A model generated the notes under the pieces. The model was not told the DNA's origin. It worked only from the letters and a program-made list of their open reading frames with translations, and searched no databases. This document shows positions 1 to 6,955 of a DNA stretch of 34,171 nucleotides, in pieces. Position numbers and translations under genes: made by a program. How positions within the stretch are numbered: position 1 is the first letter of the stretch; each line of letters begins with the position of its first letter. The stretch is from Bacteroidales bacterium (GTDB lineage: Bacteria; Bacteroidota; Bacteroidia; Bacteroidales; UBA932): positions 1-34,171 of the forward strand of contig JAFZLQ010000105.1 of NCBI GenBank assembly GCA_017551425.1, in the 5' to 3' direction.

Positions 1-22
1 CTTTAACGAGGAAGAATATTAA
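1..22 (+). other. Possible 3' end of an upstream gene
   Basis: Reading from base 2, the window opens with codons for F-N-E-E-E-Y followed by TAA at 20-22. A second frame (from base 3) stays open to TGA at 48-50, so which frame is coding cannot be decided from so few bases. A hairpin of terminator type follows at 89-122, which fits a plus-strand gene ending here. Product unknown. Confidence 0.3.
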
Positions 23-88
23 GTCTACCGGTTGCTTTTACGCCGCTTGAGCGTGAAATGTAACTGCTTATAGATTAATAGATTATAC

Positions 89-122
89 AAAGTCCCTGCT
101 GCTGTTTTGCCGCAGGGACTTT
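89..122 (+). terminator. Hairpin terminator, 11-bp stem
   Basis: AAAGTCCCTGC (89-99) and GCAGGGACTTT (112-122) form a perfect 11-bp stem with a 12-nt loop. A-rich left arm and T-rich right arm give the shape usual for Bacteroidota terminators, without a long T tract. It most likely ends the gene entering from the left edge; being symmetrical it could also stop readthrough from the minus-strand deacylase gene that ends at 303. Confidence 0.6.
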
Positions 123-134
123 GCGTATATCCCT

Positions 135-317
135 ATGAATCAAGTGTTTGCGTTTTACGGTAGTACGACGGTAGCCTCACACTTCTTTGCTGCGTCCGGC
201 GGCAGCACCATCGACAAAGCCAACAATGACTTCGCGGCAGCCTATCCGAAGATCAACTGGAAGGCTGGCAAGACTTTGAACAACGAGTCCGGTTTAAGCT
301 TTTTACTCCCTTGCTGA
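135..317 (+). CDS. Small unrecognised ORF, doubtful
   Basis: A 60-codon reading frame starting with ATG at 135 and overlapping the 3' end of the minus-strand deacylase gene by 15 nt. The peptide contains ASGGST and a lysine-rich tail and ends SGLSFLLPC. No family was recognised, no promoter box of the type used elsewhere lies close upstream, and a terminator hairpin precedes it. It may be a gene remnant or chance. Otherwise the 123-302 stretch shows nothing further. Confidence 0.18.
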   Translation: MNQVFAFYGSTTVASHFFAASGGSTIDKANNDFAAAYPKINWKAGKTLNNESGLSFLLPC

Positions 318-1910
318 CGGCATGGCGTGACCGGAGGTCTTAAGTGCCTGGGTGTCAAGGATTCCGTCTGCGAGTACCTGGCGGCCGTTGATAAATACCC
401 TTCTGACTCCGAAGGCCTTCTGCTGATCAGGCACGGCATCCTTCATCTCGGCCTCGTCGAATACGGTCAGGTCGGCAAAGTAGCCGGGCTTGATGTAGCC
501 TCGCTCCGGAATGCTGAAGCGGTCCGCAACTCCGCCGGTCATCTTGCGGATAGTGCGTGGCATAGTGTCGCCCTCGCCGCGCAGCGAACAGCGGATGAAT
601 TTGGGGAAGCAGTCGTAGATGGCGGGGTTCTGGACACCGAAATCCTCAACCCAGGCATCGGTCATATATAGTACGTTGTCGCGTTTGGACTGCCACTCGA
701 TAATTTCCGGCGTGCTATACGGGCCCATATTAACGCGTCCGTTGAAGTTGGACATTTCGCAGAGGTCGAGGTACGCGTCAATGTCGGATTTGCCCCATTC
801 CTTCGCTATCTGGTGCACGGTCTTGCCCTCATACTGCTCATACCCTGGCCCAAGATAAGCGATAACAATGTCCTTCCAGCCGAAACCGAGCATCTTCATG
901 GACAAGGTGGCAAGGATAGTGAATTTCAGCTTCGTGAAAGGTTTACGGCGCTCTTCGGCCGACAGCTCCTGGAACCAGTTGGGCAGGAAGACGGTCATTA
1001 CTGAAACTCCGAGCAACTCGTTATAGATGTCAAAACCGGCATCCACCCCTTCCTTGCGCAGGTCATCCAGAATACGGTGGAATTCGTCTTTGCATTTGAA
1101 GGTGCTGCGGCCGACGAAAATGGCGTGGGAGTACTCCAGCTTCAGGTGTGTGCCCCTGGACATCTCCACCAACTCGTCCAGAGCCCGAAGGATGTGCGCA
1201 CGGCCGAAGAGCGGGTAGTCAAGGGAGACTGCCGATTCGGCACGAGGGTGAACGGTGAGCGGGCGGTCGTATTTCTCCGCCAGCAGCGCCACGTCGCGCG
1301 TTTCAGGCACACCGGCGAAGCGGCCCGGTTCGTACATCATACCCAGCGAGAGGCCGCAGGCGCCTTCCTTGAGCCCTTGCTCCATAATTCCAAGCATCCT
1401 CTCTTTTTCCTCCGTAGTCAACTCTCGGTTCTCATATCCTGCCACGCTTGTGCGGGCCGTGCAGTGGCCGACCAGAACGGCGATATTGCATGGATTCTTG
1501 TGGTCGATGGCATCAAAGAAGGACTTGACCGTAGGATAAACTCCCGTCTTGTCGTCCCCTCGGTAGCCGAAAAGCCCGCCGCCAATCTTGTCAAGGTTGG
1601 GGGAGTCCTGCTCGAAGCCTACTGCAGACAGGCCGCAGTTTCCTGTGACAAAGGACGTTATGCCTTGCCTGATAAACGGCTCCATATATTTCAGCGGCTC
1701 TTTTTTGATACAGAACCAGTCGTTATGAGAATGCGCATCAAAAAAGCCGGAAGATACACTTAGGCCGCCCAAGTCGATGACTTCGTCCGCCTTTTCGTCC
1801 AGATTCGATCCAACTGCCGTTATCTTCTCGTTTTCAATCAGGATATCGCTTAAGAAGGCATCTTCTCCGCTGCCGTCGTAGATTTTGCCGTTTTTCAGAA
1901 GGGTTCGCAT
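303..1910 (-). CDS. N-acyl-D-amino-acid deacylase family amidohydrolase
   Basis: A 535-residue member of the amidohydrolase superfamily, subgroup of D-aminoacylases, which hydrolyse N-acyl-D-amino acids to the free D-amino acid. Visible: the N-terminal beta-sandwich strand pattern with KNGKIYDGSG, the metal-binding HxH in FDAHSHND (His60, His62), the family cysteine in TGNCGLS (Cys92, the bridging ligand in D-aminoacylases), a later GHC/HPRAES/YSHA histidine series, a TDAW aspartate segment, and the closing strand RRVFINGRQV. The length is slightly above the usual 480-530. No signal peptide, so cytoplasmic. It has its own promoter (box 1942-1949) shared back-to-back with the next gene. The precise substrate cannot be read; D-amino acid salvage from peptidoglycan or dietary peptides is an inference. 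Confidence 0.85.
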   Translation of the reverse strand: MRTLLKNGKIYDGSGEDAFLSDILIENEKITAVGSNLDEKADEVIDLGGLSVSSGFFDAHSHNDWFCIKKEPLKYMEPFIRQGITSFVTGNCGLSAVGFEQDSPNLDKIGGGLFGYRGDDKTGVYPTVKSFFDAIDHKNPCNIAVLVGHCTARTSVAGYENRELTTEEKERMLGIMEQGLKEGACGLSLGMMYEPGRFAGVPETRDVALLAEKYDRPLTVHPRAESAVSLDYPLFGRAHILRALDELVEMSRGTHLKLEYSHAIFVGRSTFKCKDEFHRILDDLRKEGVDAGFDIYNELLGVSVMTVFLPNWFQELSAEERRKPFTKLKFTILATLSMKMLGFGWKDIVIAYLGPGYEQYEGKTVHQIAKEWGKSDIDAYLDLCEMSNFNGRVNMGPYSTPEIIEWQSKRDNVLYMTDAWVEDFGVQNPAIYDCFPKFIRCSLRGEGDTMPRTIRKMTGGVADRFSIPERGYIKPGYFADLTVFDEAEMKDAVPDQQKAFGVRRVFINGRQVLADGILDTQALKTSGHAMPSARE

Positions 1911-1941
1911 AATGATAATTATCGGTTAATAATCAGTTTTA

Positions 1942-1949
1942 CAAATATA
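1942..1949 (-). promoter_or_regulatory. -7 promoter box for the deacylase gene
   Basis: TATATTTG on the minus strand matches TAnnTTTG and lies 31 nt upstream of the ATG at 1910. It is only 4 nt from the oppositely directed box at 1954-1961, so the two promoters are interlocked and probably compete for RNA polymerase. Confidence 0.65.
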
Positions 1950-1953
1950 AGTG

Positions 1954-1961
1954 TATTTTTG
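1954..1961 (+). promoter_or_regulatory. -7 promoter box for the GNAT remnant
   Basis: TATTTTTG matches TAnnTTTG, 28 nt before the ATG at 1990. The promoter is intact although the gene behind it is truncated. Confidence 0.6.
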
Positions 1962-1989
1962 CTGAAATAACCAGAGACTGATTAGTTAT

Positions 1990-2322
1990 ATGGCAATTGA
2001 ATTCGGACCTTTGAAGCGCAGCGAGATCCGGCAGGCGGCGGAACTTGCGACCCGTGCATTTGATGATTATGAATATTTCACCAACTGGTTCCCGGATAAA
2101 GAAGAAAGGAACAGGGTGCAGTATGCCATTATTAGTCACGAATACAAAGCAAACTTCAGCAGGGTGCATCATCTGGCTGCAAGGCTTGACGGGATGATTG
2201 TCGCCACGGCTCAGCTGAATGCGCCGGACTATAAACGTGCGCCGGATTTGTTGTACGTACTTTATGGCTGGCGGAGCATCGGAAAGGACATACCACTCAA
2301 AGTAATTCAATTAAGTATCTGA
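1990..2322 (+). pseudogene. Truncated GNAT-type acetyltransferase
   Basis: The first ~95 residues look like the start of a GNAT N-acetyltransferase (MAIEFGPLKRSEIRQAAELA, then a substrate-side helix region and the strand MIVATAQL followed by YVLYGW). Full-length relatives run to about 190-230 residues and place the acetyl-CoA-binding Q/RxxGxG/A loop in the second half; here the frame stops at 110 residues with no such loop. The sequence between about 2280 and 2360 does not supply the missing half in any frame. I read this as a gene that lost its catalytic C-terminal part, probably by deletion. The identification as GNAT rests on the N-terminal pattern only. Confidence 0.55.
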
Positions 2323-2360
2323 AGAAAACGCTCAGCGAAGAATTACAGTTTTTTTGTTAC

Positions 2361-2765
2361 ATGACGATACAAGAAGCAATAATAGCCCGGCATTCTGTAA
2401 GGCAGTATATAGACAAGCCCATTGAAGCGGTAATAGTTGAAACCCTTAGAGCAGAGACTGAGAAACTGAACGCGAAAAGCGGGTTGAATGTCCAATTGGT
2501 GTTGGATGAGCCAAAGTGTTTCTCTACCGGCATGTGGAAATACGGCCGGTTCTCCGGTGTTAAGAACTACTTAGTGATGGCCGGTCCCAAGGGCAAAGAG
2601 GCGGAGGAAAGGATTGGATACTATGGCGAGAAGCTTGTGCTATTGGCCAAGACGCTTTTCTCCCCTTGGGGATACACTTTTGTCGACCTCGGCATAGTGA
2701 AGTGCCATTTCGAGGTCGGTGCTGGGAAAGATAGTTTTACATGGCTAACAAAGCTTGTGTATTAG
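2361..2765 (+). pseudogene. Nitroreductase with internal deletion
   Basis: Residues 1-97 are a clear nitroreductase N-terminus (TIQEAIIARHSVRQY, the FMN-binding RHSVR, then YGEKLVLLAKTL). Residues ~104-127 match the very end of the same family (YTFVDLGIVKCHFEVGAGK). Between them about 100 residues are missing, including the second FMN-contacting segment and the central helices, so 134 residues remain of roughly 230-250. The deletion is in frame, so a short protein could still be made, but an FMN-dependent oxidoreductase fold is not expected. It lies between two other damaged genes, which supports local decay or a rearranged locus. Confidence 0.65.
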
Positions 2766-2768
2766 CGT

Positions 2769-2996
2769 ATGAATACCAAGAAACTGATAGTTTTTCTTCT
2801 GTTTGCTTTCATGCCGATGATGCTGTCTGCGGCCGCTCAAACCGGTGGCGAAGGGCAGCAAAGGCCGGAGCGCCCCCAGTTGAAGGAGCGTCCGACTGTA
2901 GAGCAGGAGATGCAGGCTCTTACAGACCAGATGGCCGCCGAACTGGAGCTCACCCCCAAGCAGGACAAGAAGCCTGCCATTATCCTATGTGCGTAA
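2769..2996 (+). pseudogene. Truncated secreted small protein (DUF4890/LTXXQ-like start)
   Basis: A 75-residue frame beginning 4 nt after the damaged nitroreductase. It opens with a clear signal peptide (MNTKKLIVFLLFAFMPMMLS, cleavage near AAAQ), then a Q/P/E-rich stretch (QQRPERPQLKERP) and a helix start (LTDQMAAELELTPKQDKK) like that of small periplasmic Bacteroidota proteins of the DUF4890/LTXXQ kind. After this the frame switches to PAIILCA and stops, where relatives would continue for 60-100 residues of helix. The end is 7 nt from the convergent hydrolase gene. Either truncated or, less likely, a genuine short secreted peptide. Confidence 0.5.
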
Positions 2997-3003
2997 GAAG
3001 TTA

Positions 3004-3909
3004 TCAGTGAGCCAGATAGGAAAGGATGTCATTCCAGACTTCCTGATGGTTGGTTTCGTTGTGAATCTCGTGACGTAGTCCGGGATACACCTTCAGGGAT
3101 ACATCCGTGTAGCCCCAGTCCTTCATTGTCTGTACGGCTTTGCCAAGAGACTTGTCATCAATACGGCAGGGATCTTCCGCCCCGGAAATAAAGCGTACGG
3201 GGAGCTTGGGATTACCTGCCTTGCCGTCTTTGGAATAGCAGTCTTTCATCAACAGCAGCAGGTTAAGGAAGCCGTCAGCAGTGAAAACATACTGGCAAAG
3301 AGGATCGGAATGATATGACTTGAGTATCTCAGGGTCTGAACATACCCAGGCGGCTGCCCAGCCTTCATCTTTGAAAGGTTTGTTGTAACTGCCGAAAGAC
3401 ATCGCCTGAAGAATGTTGGGACGATAATGCCAGCCTTTGATGCGGCCTATCAGCTTTGCCAGCAGGATTCCTCCTCCCTTTGCCGGGTTGTCAGATGGAC
3501 ACCCGCAGACTATGAGACAGTCGATCAGCTTGTCATAGCGTTTGGCATAGCTGCGGACTGCCATCGACCCCATGCTGTGCCCGAACAGCGTCAGAGGCAA
3601 GCCGGGCCATTTGCTCAGGGCCCATTCGGTCACGGCCTTCAAGTCCTCCACAAGATGCAGCCATCCGTCTTTTCCCATATAGCCAAGGTCTGCCTCAGAC
3701 TTCACCGAAGCACCATGCCCCCGGTGGTCGTTGCACACCACGGCATATCCGTTGTCGGCAAGGAACTCCATCAACGGGATATACCTTTCTTTGTGCTCGC
3801 ACATTCCGTGTGCTATCTGAACGATGCCCTTTGGTGCGTCGGCAGGTTCTGCATAGATCAGTGAGAGCTGAAGCCCGTCTGCGGGAGAAGCAATTGTACT
3901 TGTATTCAT
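3004..3909 (-). CDS. Alpha/beta hydrolase, monoacylglycerol lipase type
   Basis: A 301-residue serine hydrolase of the Hydrolase_4/S33 group that includes monoacylglycerol lipases and lysophospholipases. Seen: the oxyanion region IVQIAHGMCEHKERY, the lid-proximal HRGHGAS, the nucleophile elbow LFGHSMGS, the acid in FISGAEDP and the catalytic His in YPGLRHEIHNE, all in the right order and spacing. No signal peptide, so cytoplasmic. Full length for the family. It follows the TfoX-like gene on the same strand with 33 nt between, and a promoter-like box sits in that gap, so it may be transcribed both alone and by readthrough. Substrate chain length is not readable. Confidence 0.85.
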   Translation of the reverse strand: MNTSTIASPADGLQLSLIYAEPADAPKGIVQIAHGMCEHKERYIPLMEFLADNGYAVVCNDHRGHGASVKSEADLGYMGKDGWLHLVEDLKAVTEWALSKWPGLPLTLFGHSMGSMAVRSYAKRYDKLIDCLIVCGCPSDNPAKGGGILLAKLIGRIKGWHYRPNILQAMSFGSYNKPFKDEGWAAAWVCSDPEILKSYHSDPLCQYVFTADGFLNLLLLMKDCYSKDGKAGNPKLPVRFISGAEDPCRIDDKSLGKAVQTMKDWGYTDVSLKVYPGLRHEIHNETNHQEVWNDILSYLAH

Positions 3910-3928
3910 AATCAGCCTATTATACGTT

Positions 3929-3936
3929 CAAAACTA
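3929..3936 (-). promoter_or_regulatory. Possible -7 box for the hydrolase gene
   Basis: TAGTTTTG on the minus strand fits TAnnTTTG and ends 19 nt before the ATG at 3909, just inside the short gap after the preceding gene's stop codon. Confidence 0.45.
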
Positions 3937-3942
3937 CTTAGA

Positions 3943-4476
3943 TTATCGTCTTGGAGGAATCAGTTCCGGATAAGCTTCAACGGCGTCCCTGTAGGTGAGC
4001 CCTGCGTTGCGGTGCAGCCAATCCTGAAACTCAACCTTGAAGCGGAAATCCTTGCCCAGATAATGCTGGAAGAAAGCCCGGAGATCCTGCGAGCAAATCA
4101 AATCAGGTTTGATTACTTCGTCAAGAGACGATGGCACTTGTCTGTTCATCGTTGCCCTTTTCCTGGCTATTGCCTTCGGAGAACGCAATTCCGGAAGCGT
4201 GGCTTTGATGATATCCTCCAGGTAGTCCCGGTTGTCCACATTGCTGACGTAGAAATAGTCCTTGGCCCCTTCATACGGCTGACGGAGCACTACTTCTTCA
4301 AGAACTGCCTCTCCGGCTTCAGTGACCTTTACATACAAGTTGTTGTCACAAATAAGGCCGAAGATGGTTCCATCGCAGTAGATGCAGTAGTCGCCCATCA
4401 TTTTTCGCACAGATATCTCACCAGCGCCGACGCACTGGTCTACGATGAAATCTACAAAGTCTGAACTGCAAGCCAT
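3943..4476 (-). CDS. TfoX N-terminal domain fused to DUF6434
   Basis: A 177-residue protein. Residues ~1-100 are a TfoX/Sxy N-terminal domain (ISVRKMMGDYCIYCDG, FGLICDNNLYVKVT), the domain known from competence regulators of Gammaproteobacteria but widespread with unknown role elsewhere. The C-terminal ~75 residues (LRAFFQHYLGKDFRF, VEFQDWLHRNAGLTY, DAVEAY) look like DUF6434. I chose the ATG at 4474-4476 rather than one 29 codons upstream, because the -7 box at 4503-4510 lies between them and TfoX homologues start here. No signal peptide. A DNA-uptake role should not be assumed; the partner of either domain in Bacteroidota is unknown to me. Confidence 0.75.
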   Translation of the reverse strand: MACSSDFVDFIVDQCVGAGEISVRKMMGDYCIYCDGTIFGLICDNNLYVKVTEAGEAVLEEVVLRQPYEGAKDYFYVSNVDNRDYLEDIIKATLPELRSPKAIARKRATMNRQVPSSLDEVIKPDLICSQDLRAFFQHYLGKDFRFKVEFQDWLHRNAGLTYRDAVEAYPELIPPRR

Positions 4477-4502
4477 ACGTCGTGAGGATAATTCTTCAAA
4501 TA

Positions 4503-4510
4503 CAAATATA
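4503..4510 (-). promoter_or_regulatory. -7 box deciding the TfoX-like start
   Basis: TATATTTG on the minus strand, 26 nt before the ATG at 4476. Any start further upstream would lie outside the transcript. Confidence 0.65.
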
Positions 4511-4622
4511 ACCATTTTTTGACAGGGATAGCCAATCATCAGTTCCAACCACCTGAGTTGCACGTTTTTCTGTGAGACTTAAGTCCTGCTTGTTTTGCAA
4601 CCGGAATGCAGAAGAAATGTAG

Positions 4623-4630
4623 TATCTTTG
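4623..4630 (+). promoter_or_regulatory. -7 box deciding the phosphatase start
   Basis: TATCTTTG ends 11 nt before the ATG at 4642, predicting a 5' leader of only a few nucleotides. It lies inside the 36-nt in-frame extension that begins with ATG at 4606, ruling that extension out. Confidence 0.65.
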
Positions 4631-4641
4631 TACCGTTCAAG

Positions 4642-5085
4642 ATGAGAGTATTGTTTGTCTGTCACGGTAATATCTGCCGCAGTGCTATGGCGGAGTTCAT
4701 CCTGAAGGCTCTGGTGAATGCCAAAGGGATTGAAAACCAATATTATATCGAGTCGGCAGCGGTGTCCACGGAGGAGATAGGAAATCCTATTTACCCGCCG
4801 GCAAAGCGCTGCCTGAATCAGCACGGTGTGTGGTTCGACCCGGGAAAACGCGCACGGCAGGTCACCCGGGCGGACTACGACCGCTTCGACCGTATCATAT
4901 GTATGGACGCATCAAACCTGCGGCTCATCAAACGCATCATTCCGGAAGATCCCCAGGGAAAGATTCACTTGATGATGTCGTACACCGGCAACAGCCGCGA
5001 TGTGGCGGACCCGTGGTATACCGGAGATTTCGAAACAACCTTCCAGGACTTGCTGGTGGGCTGTGAGGCTATGTTGAAGCAATAA
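4642..5085 (+). CDS. Low-molecular-weight protein tyrosine phosphatase
   Basis: A 147-residue cytoplasmic phosphatase. The P-loop C-x5-R-S is at the very N-terminus (MRVLFVCHGNICRSAM; nucleophile Cys7, Arg13) and the general-acid Asp is in DVADPWYTG near residue 118, both diagnostic of the family; length is normal. Such enzymes dephosphorylate tyrosine on bacterial tyrosine kinases of exopolysaccharide systems or other proteins, but no kinase or capsule gene lies nearby. The gene is followed after 11 nt by a small EF-hand protein on the same strand, so the two are probably co-transcribed. The start is fixed by the promoter box at 4623-4630. Confidence 0.92.
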   Translation: MRVLFVCHGNICRSAMAEFILKALVNAKGIENQYYIESAAVSTEEIGNPIYPPAKRCLNQHGVWFDPGKRARQVTRADYDRFDRIICMDASNLRLIKRIIPEDPQGKIHLMMSYTGNSRDVADPWYTGDFETTFQDLLVGCEAMLKQ

Positions 5086-5096
5086 AGATTATAATT

Positions 5097-5423
5097 ATGA
5101 ACGAGCAGAGTCAGGAATTCGATCCGAGAGATTACAACAAAGACGGAGAAGTATCGTTTGAGGAGAAGATCAGAGCGGCTGCCGAGAAGGCTGAAGAGGC
5201 GTTCGGAAAAGCTGCTGATGTAGTGAAGGAGGAGGTTGAGAAGGTAGTTGGAAAAGTTAAAGACTATCAGGCTCTGTCTTATGAAGAGAAGAAAGCCAAG
5301 GAGAATGAGTGGAACCGCAAGGCTACCGAATTTGCCGGTAAGGCTTCCGACAAGGCAAAAGAGCTTGCAGAAGAAGTGAAGGAAGGGGCTGAAAAGCTAT
5401 TCGGGAAGAAAGACTCCCAGTAG
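5097..5423 (+). CDS. Small EF-hand protein with helical tail
   Basis: A 108-residue acidic, lysine- and glutamate-rich protein without signal peptide. Residues 12-23 (DYNKDGEVSFEE) are a textbook EF-hand calcium loop with Asp, Asn, Asp, Gly, Ser and the terminal Glu at positions 1, 3, 5, 6, 9 and 12. The rest is a run of amphipathic 11-residue-like helices (AEKAEEAFGKAADVVKEE, KASDKAKELAEEVKEGAEK) resembling LEA or apolipoprotein-like helices. No enzyme family recognised. It follows the tyrosine phosphatase closely and its last 27 nt overlap the 3' end of the convergent rhomboid gene. Calcium binding is inferred from the loop only. Confidence 0.75.
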   Translation: MNEQSQEFDPRDYNKDGEVSFEEKIRAAAEKAEEAFGKAADVVKEEVEKVVGKVKDYQALSYEEKKAKENEWNRKATEFAGKASDKAKELAEEVKEGAEKLFGKKDSQ

Positions 5424-6029
5424 ACCCAGTTGCGACAGGAAGTGGACGAAGATGTCCGGTTTGCAGGCGAGAGGGAAGAGGAGGCCATAGACGGCGCCCC
5501 AGAAGTGGGCCGTGTGGCCGATGTTGTCCATGTTGCGTCTGGCCATGTACCAGCAGTACAGCAGGTATAAAGGCGCGAAGATATATCCGGGAACCGGAAT
5601 GGGAATCATGAAGATGTAGATGCCCATTTTCGGTTCGAAAAGGATTGAGGCGAAGAGGATTGCGGATACTGCACCAGAGGCCCCGACGGCATTGTAGTAA
5701 ATGTTGTCGCGGTTCTTCAGCAAGTCGCCGACTGTCGATACGACTATGGCGCTAACGTAAAGAACTGCGTACAGTATCAATCCGGCCGATGTGCCGAATG
5801 CCGACGAGAAATACCCCTCAACCACCGGCCCGAAGAAGTAAAGCGTAAGCATGTTGAAGATGAGGTGCCCCCATCCCGCATGCACGACGCCGTAGCTCAG
5901 CATCCTATACCATTGCCCGCGATGCCATACCTGATAGGCATTGAATACCAGGGCATTGGCGTTTAGCCGACCGTAAAAGCACAGTATACTGACGACCGAG
6001 GTGATGAGTATGATAATGATTGTTACCAT
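5397..6029 (-). CDS. Rhomboid family intramembrane serine protease
   Basis: A 210-residue inner-membrane protein with six predicted hydrophobic segments. The rhomboid signature is complete: HAGWGHLIFNM on the second membrane segment (His and Asn of the oxyanion side), GASGAVSA with the catalytic serine of GxSG on the fourth, and IGHTAHFWGA with the catalytic histidine on the sixth. It therefore should cleave transmembrane substrates; none is evident here. The ATG at 6027-6029 is preferred over the TTG nine bases upstream, because the -7 box 6036-6043 ends 6 nt before the ATG, giving an almost leaderless mRNA. Convergent overlap of 27 nt with the EF-hand gene. Confidence 0.9.
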   Translation of the reverse strand: MVTIIIILITSVVSILCFYGRLNANALVFNAYQVWHRGQWYRMLSYGVVHAGWGHLIFNMLTLYFFGPVVEGYFSSAFGTSAGLILYAVLYVSAIVVSTVGDLLKNRDNIYYNAVGASGAVSAILFASILFEPKMGIYIFMIPIPVPGYIFAPLYLLYCWYMARRNMDNIGHTAHFWGAVYGLLFPLACKPDIFVHFLSQLGLLGVFLPE

Positions 6030-6035
6030 CGGAGA

Positions 6036-6043
6036 CAAAGATA
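6036..6043 (-). promoter_or_regulatory. -7 box for the rhomboid gene
   Basis: TATCTTTG on the minus strand, 6 nt from the ATG at 6029; predicts a transcript start at or within about 3 nt of the initiation codon. Confidence 0.65.
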
Positions 6044-6132
6044 CTGCTTTTCAGCGTAACATTTTATATCCGGTTGATGATGTCGGTGATAATGCGTAAA
6101 TTGCGTTCGCAAATCTAAAACAGATAAAAATC

Positions 6133-6453
6133 ATGATTCTTACAACGACACCTTCCGTTGAAGGTCACATTATCACAGAGTACAAAGGCGTAGTTTTCGG
6201 AGAGGTGATCTCCGGAGTCAACTTCCTGCGAGATTTTGCGGCCAGCATACGCAACATAGTCGGAGGACGCAGTATGTCTTACGAAGAAGAGCTTATCGCC
6301 GCCCGTGAACAAGCTATGCAGGAGATGTCACAGCGTGCTGCACAGTTGGGCGCCGATGCTGTCGTCGGCATAGATATAGACTATGAAGTTCTCGGAGAGA
6401 ACAACGGTATGCTTATGGTGACTGCTTCCGGTACCGCTGTCAAACTTGCATAA
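6133..6453 (+). CDS. YbjQ/UPF0145 family protein
   Basis: A 106-residue protein matching the UPF0145 (YbjQ, putative heavy-metal-binding) family end to end: [20 protein letters not shown] at the start, GVNFLRDF and [16 protein letters not shown] in the middle, then [22 protein letters not shown] and the closing TASGTAVKL. Family members form pentamers; their function is not established and the metal-binding label is by annotation tradition. No signal peptide. Its stop codon overlaps the start of the next gene (TAATG), implying translational coupling. Confidence 0.9.
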   Translation: MILTTTPSVEGHIITEYKGVVFGEVISGVNFLRDFAASIRNIVGGRSMSYEEELIAAREQAMQEMSQRAAQLGADAVVGIDIDYEVLGENNGMLMVTASGTAVKLA

Positions 6454-6944
6454 TGGCAGGCTTCATCCACATGAAACAGATTCTGGGTTACCTTCTTGGC
6501 TTTACCATCTTTATCGTAGGGATTCCTGCGCTGATGTGGCTGGTGGCGGGCATGCCTGCTCCGGCGGACATTCCTGTCCTGAGGCTGTATATTGGAGTAT
6601 TGATTGCGCTTGCCGGACTGGCTCTTAGCGTCTGGAGCATTGTGTACATGAAGCGCGTGGGGAAGGGCAATCCTTTTGACGCCATGGGACATGAGGTGGC
6701 TCCACGGACGAAGCACTTGATGACGGACGGTCCGTACAAAAGGAGCCGGAATCCTATGCTGACCGGCACGTATCTGTACTATACAGGTGTGCTGATCGCT
6801 TTGTGGAGCGTGTGGTCACTGCTCGTATTTGCTGTTATCGCAGCAGTTATGATGATGCAGGTCCGTTCGGAAGAGAAGCGGCTCGAGGCTGATTTCGGGC
6901 AGGAGTATCTGGACTATAAAAAGAAAGTGAGGCGCTTTTTATGA
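6453..6944 (+). CDS. Isoprenylcysteine carboxyl methyltransferase-like membrane protein
   Basis: A 163-residue integral membrane protein with four or five hydrophobic segments. The C-terminal half has the ICMT/PEMT-type SAM-binding signature: GPYKRSRNPMLTGTYLYYTG, then EEKRLEADFGQEYLDYKKKV. Such proteins methylate lipids or carboxyl groups of membrane-bound substrates; the bacterial substrates are generally unknown. Its ATG shares one base with the stop codon of the YbjQ gene; a second in-frame ATG at 6471 is possible and lies just before the first membrane segment. Ends 11 nt from the convergent LiaF-like gene. Confidence 0.85.
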   Translation: MAGFIHMKQILGYLLGFTIFIVGIPALMWLVAGMPAPADIPVLRLYIGVLIALAGLALSVWSIVYMKRVGKGNPFDAMGHEVAPRTKHLMTDGPYKRSRNPMLTGTYLYYTGVLIALWSVWSLLVFAVIAAVMMMQVRSEEKRLEADFGQEYLDYKKKVRRFL

Positions 6945-6955
6945 GTCGCCCGCTT

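Noticed and set aside
1939..2310. 123-codon minus-strand frame opposite the GNAT remnant
   Set aside because: It runs through both promoter boxes of the divergent region and lacks any recognisable family.
2223..2360. Frameshifted continuation of the GNAT gene into the nitroreductase frame
   Set aside because: The nitroreductase frame is open back to about 2235 but the peptide (KGHTTQSNSIKYLKKTLSEE) does not match the acetyl-CoA-binding half of a GNAT, so a simple frameshift does not restore the gene.
6070..6132. Riboswitch or leader RNA before the YbjQ gene
   Set aside because: Only a short TTGCG/CGCAA inverted repeat is present, with no terminator or conserved aptamer pattern.
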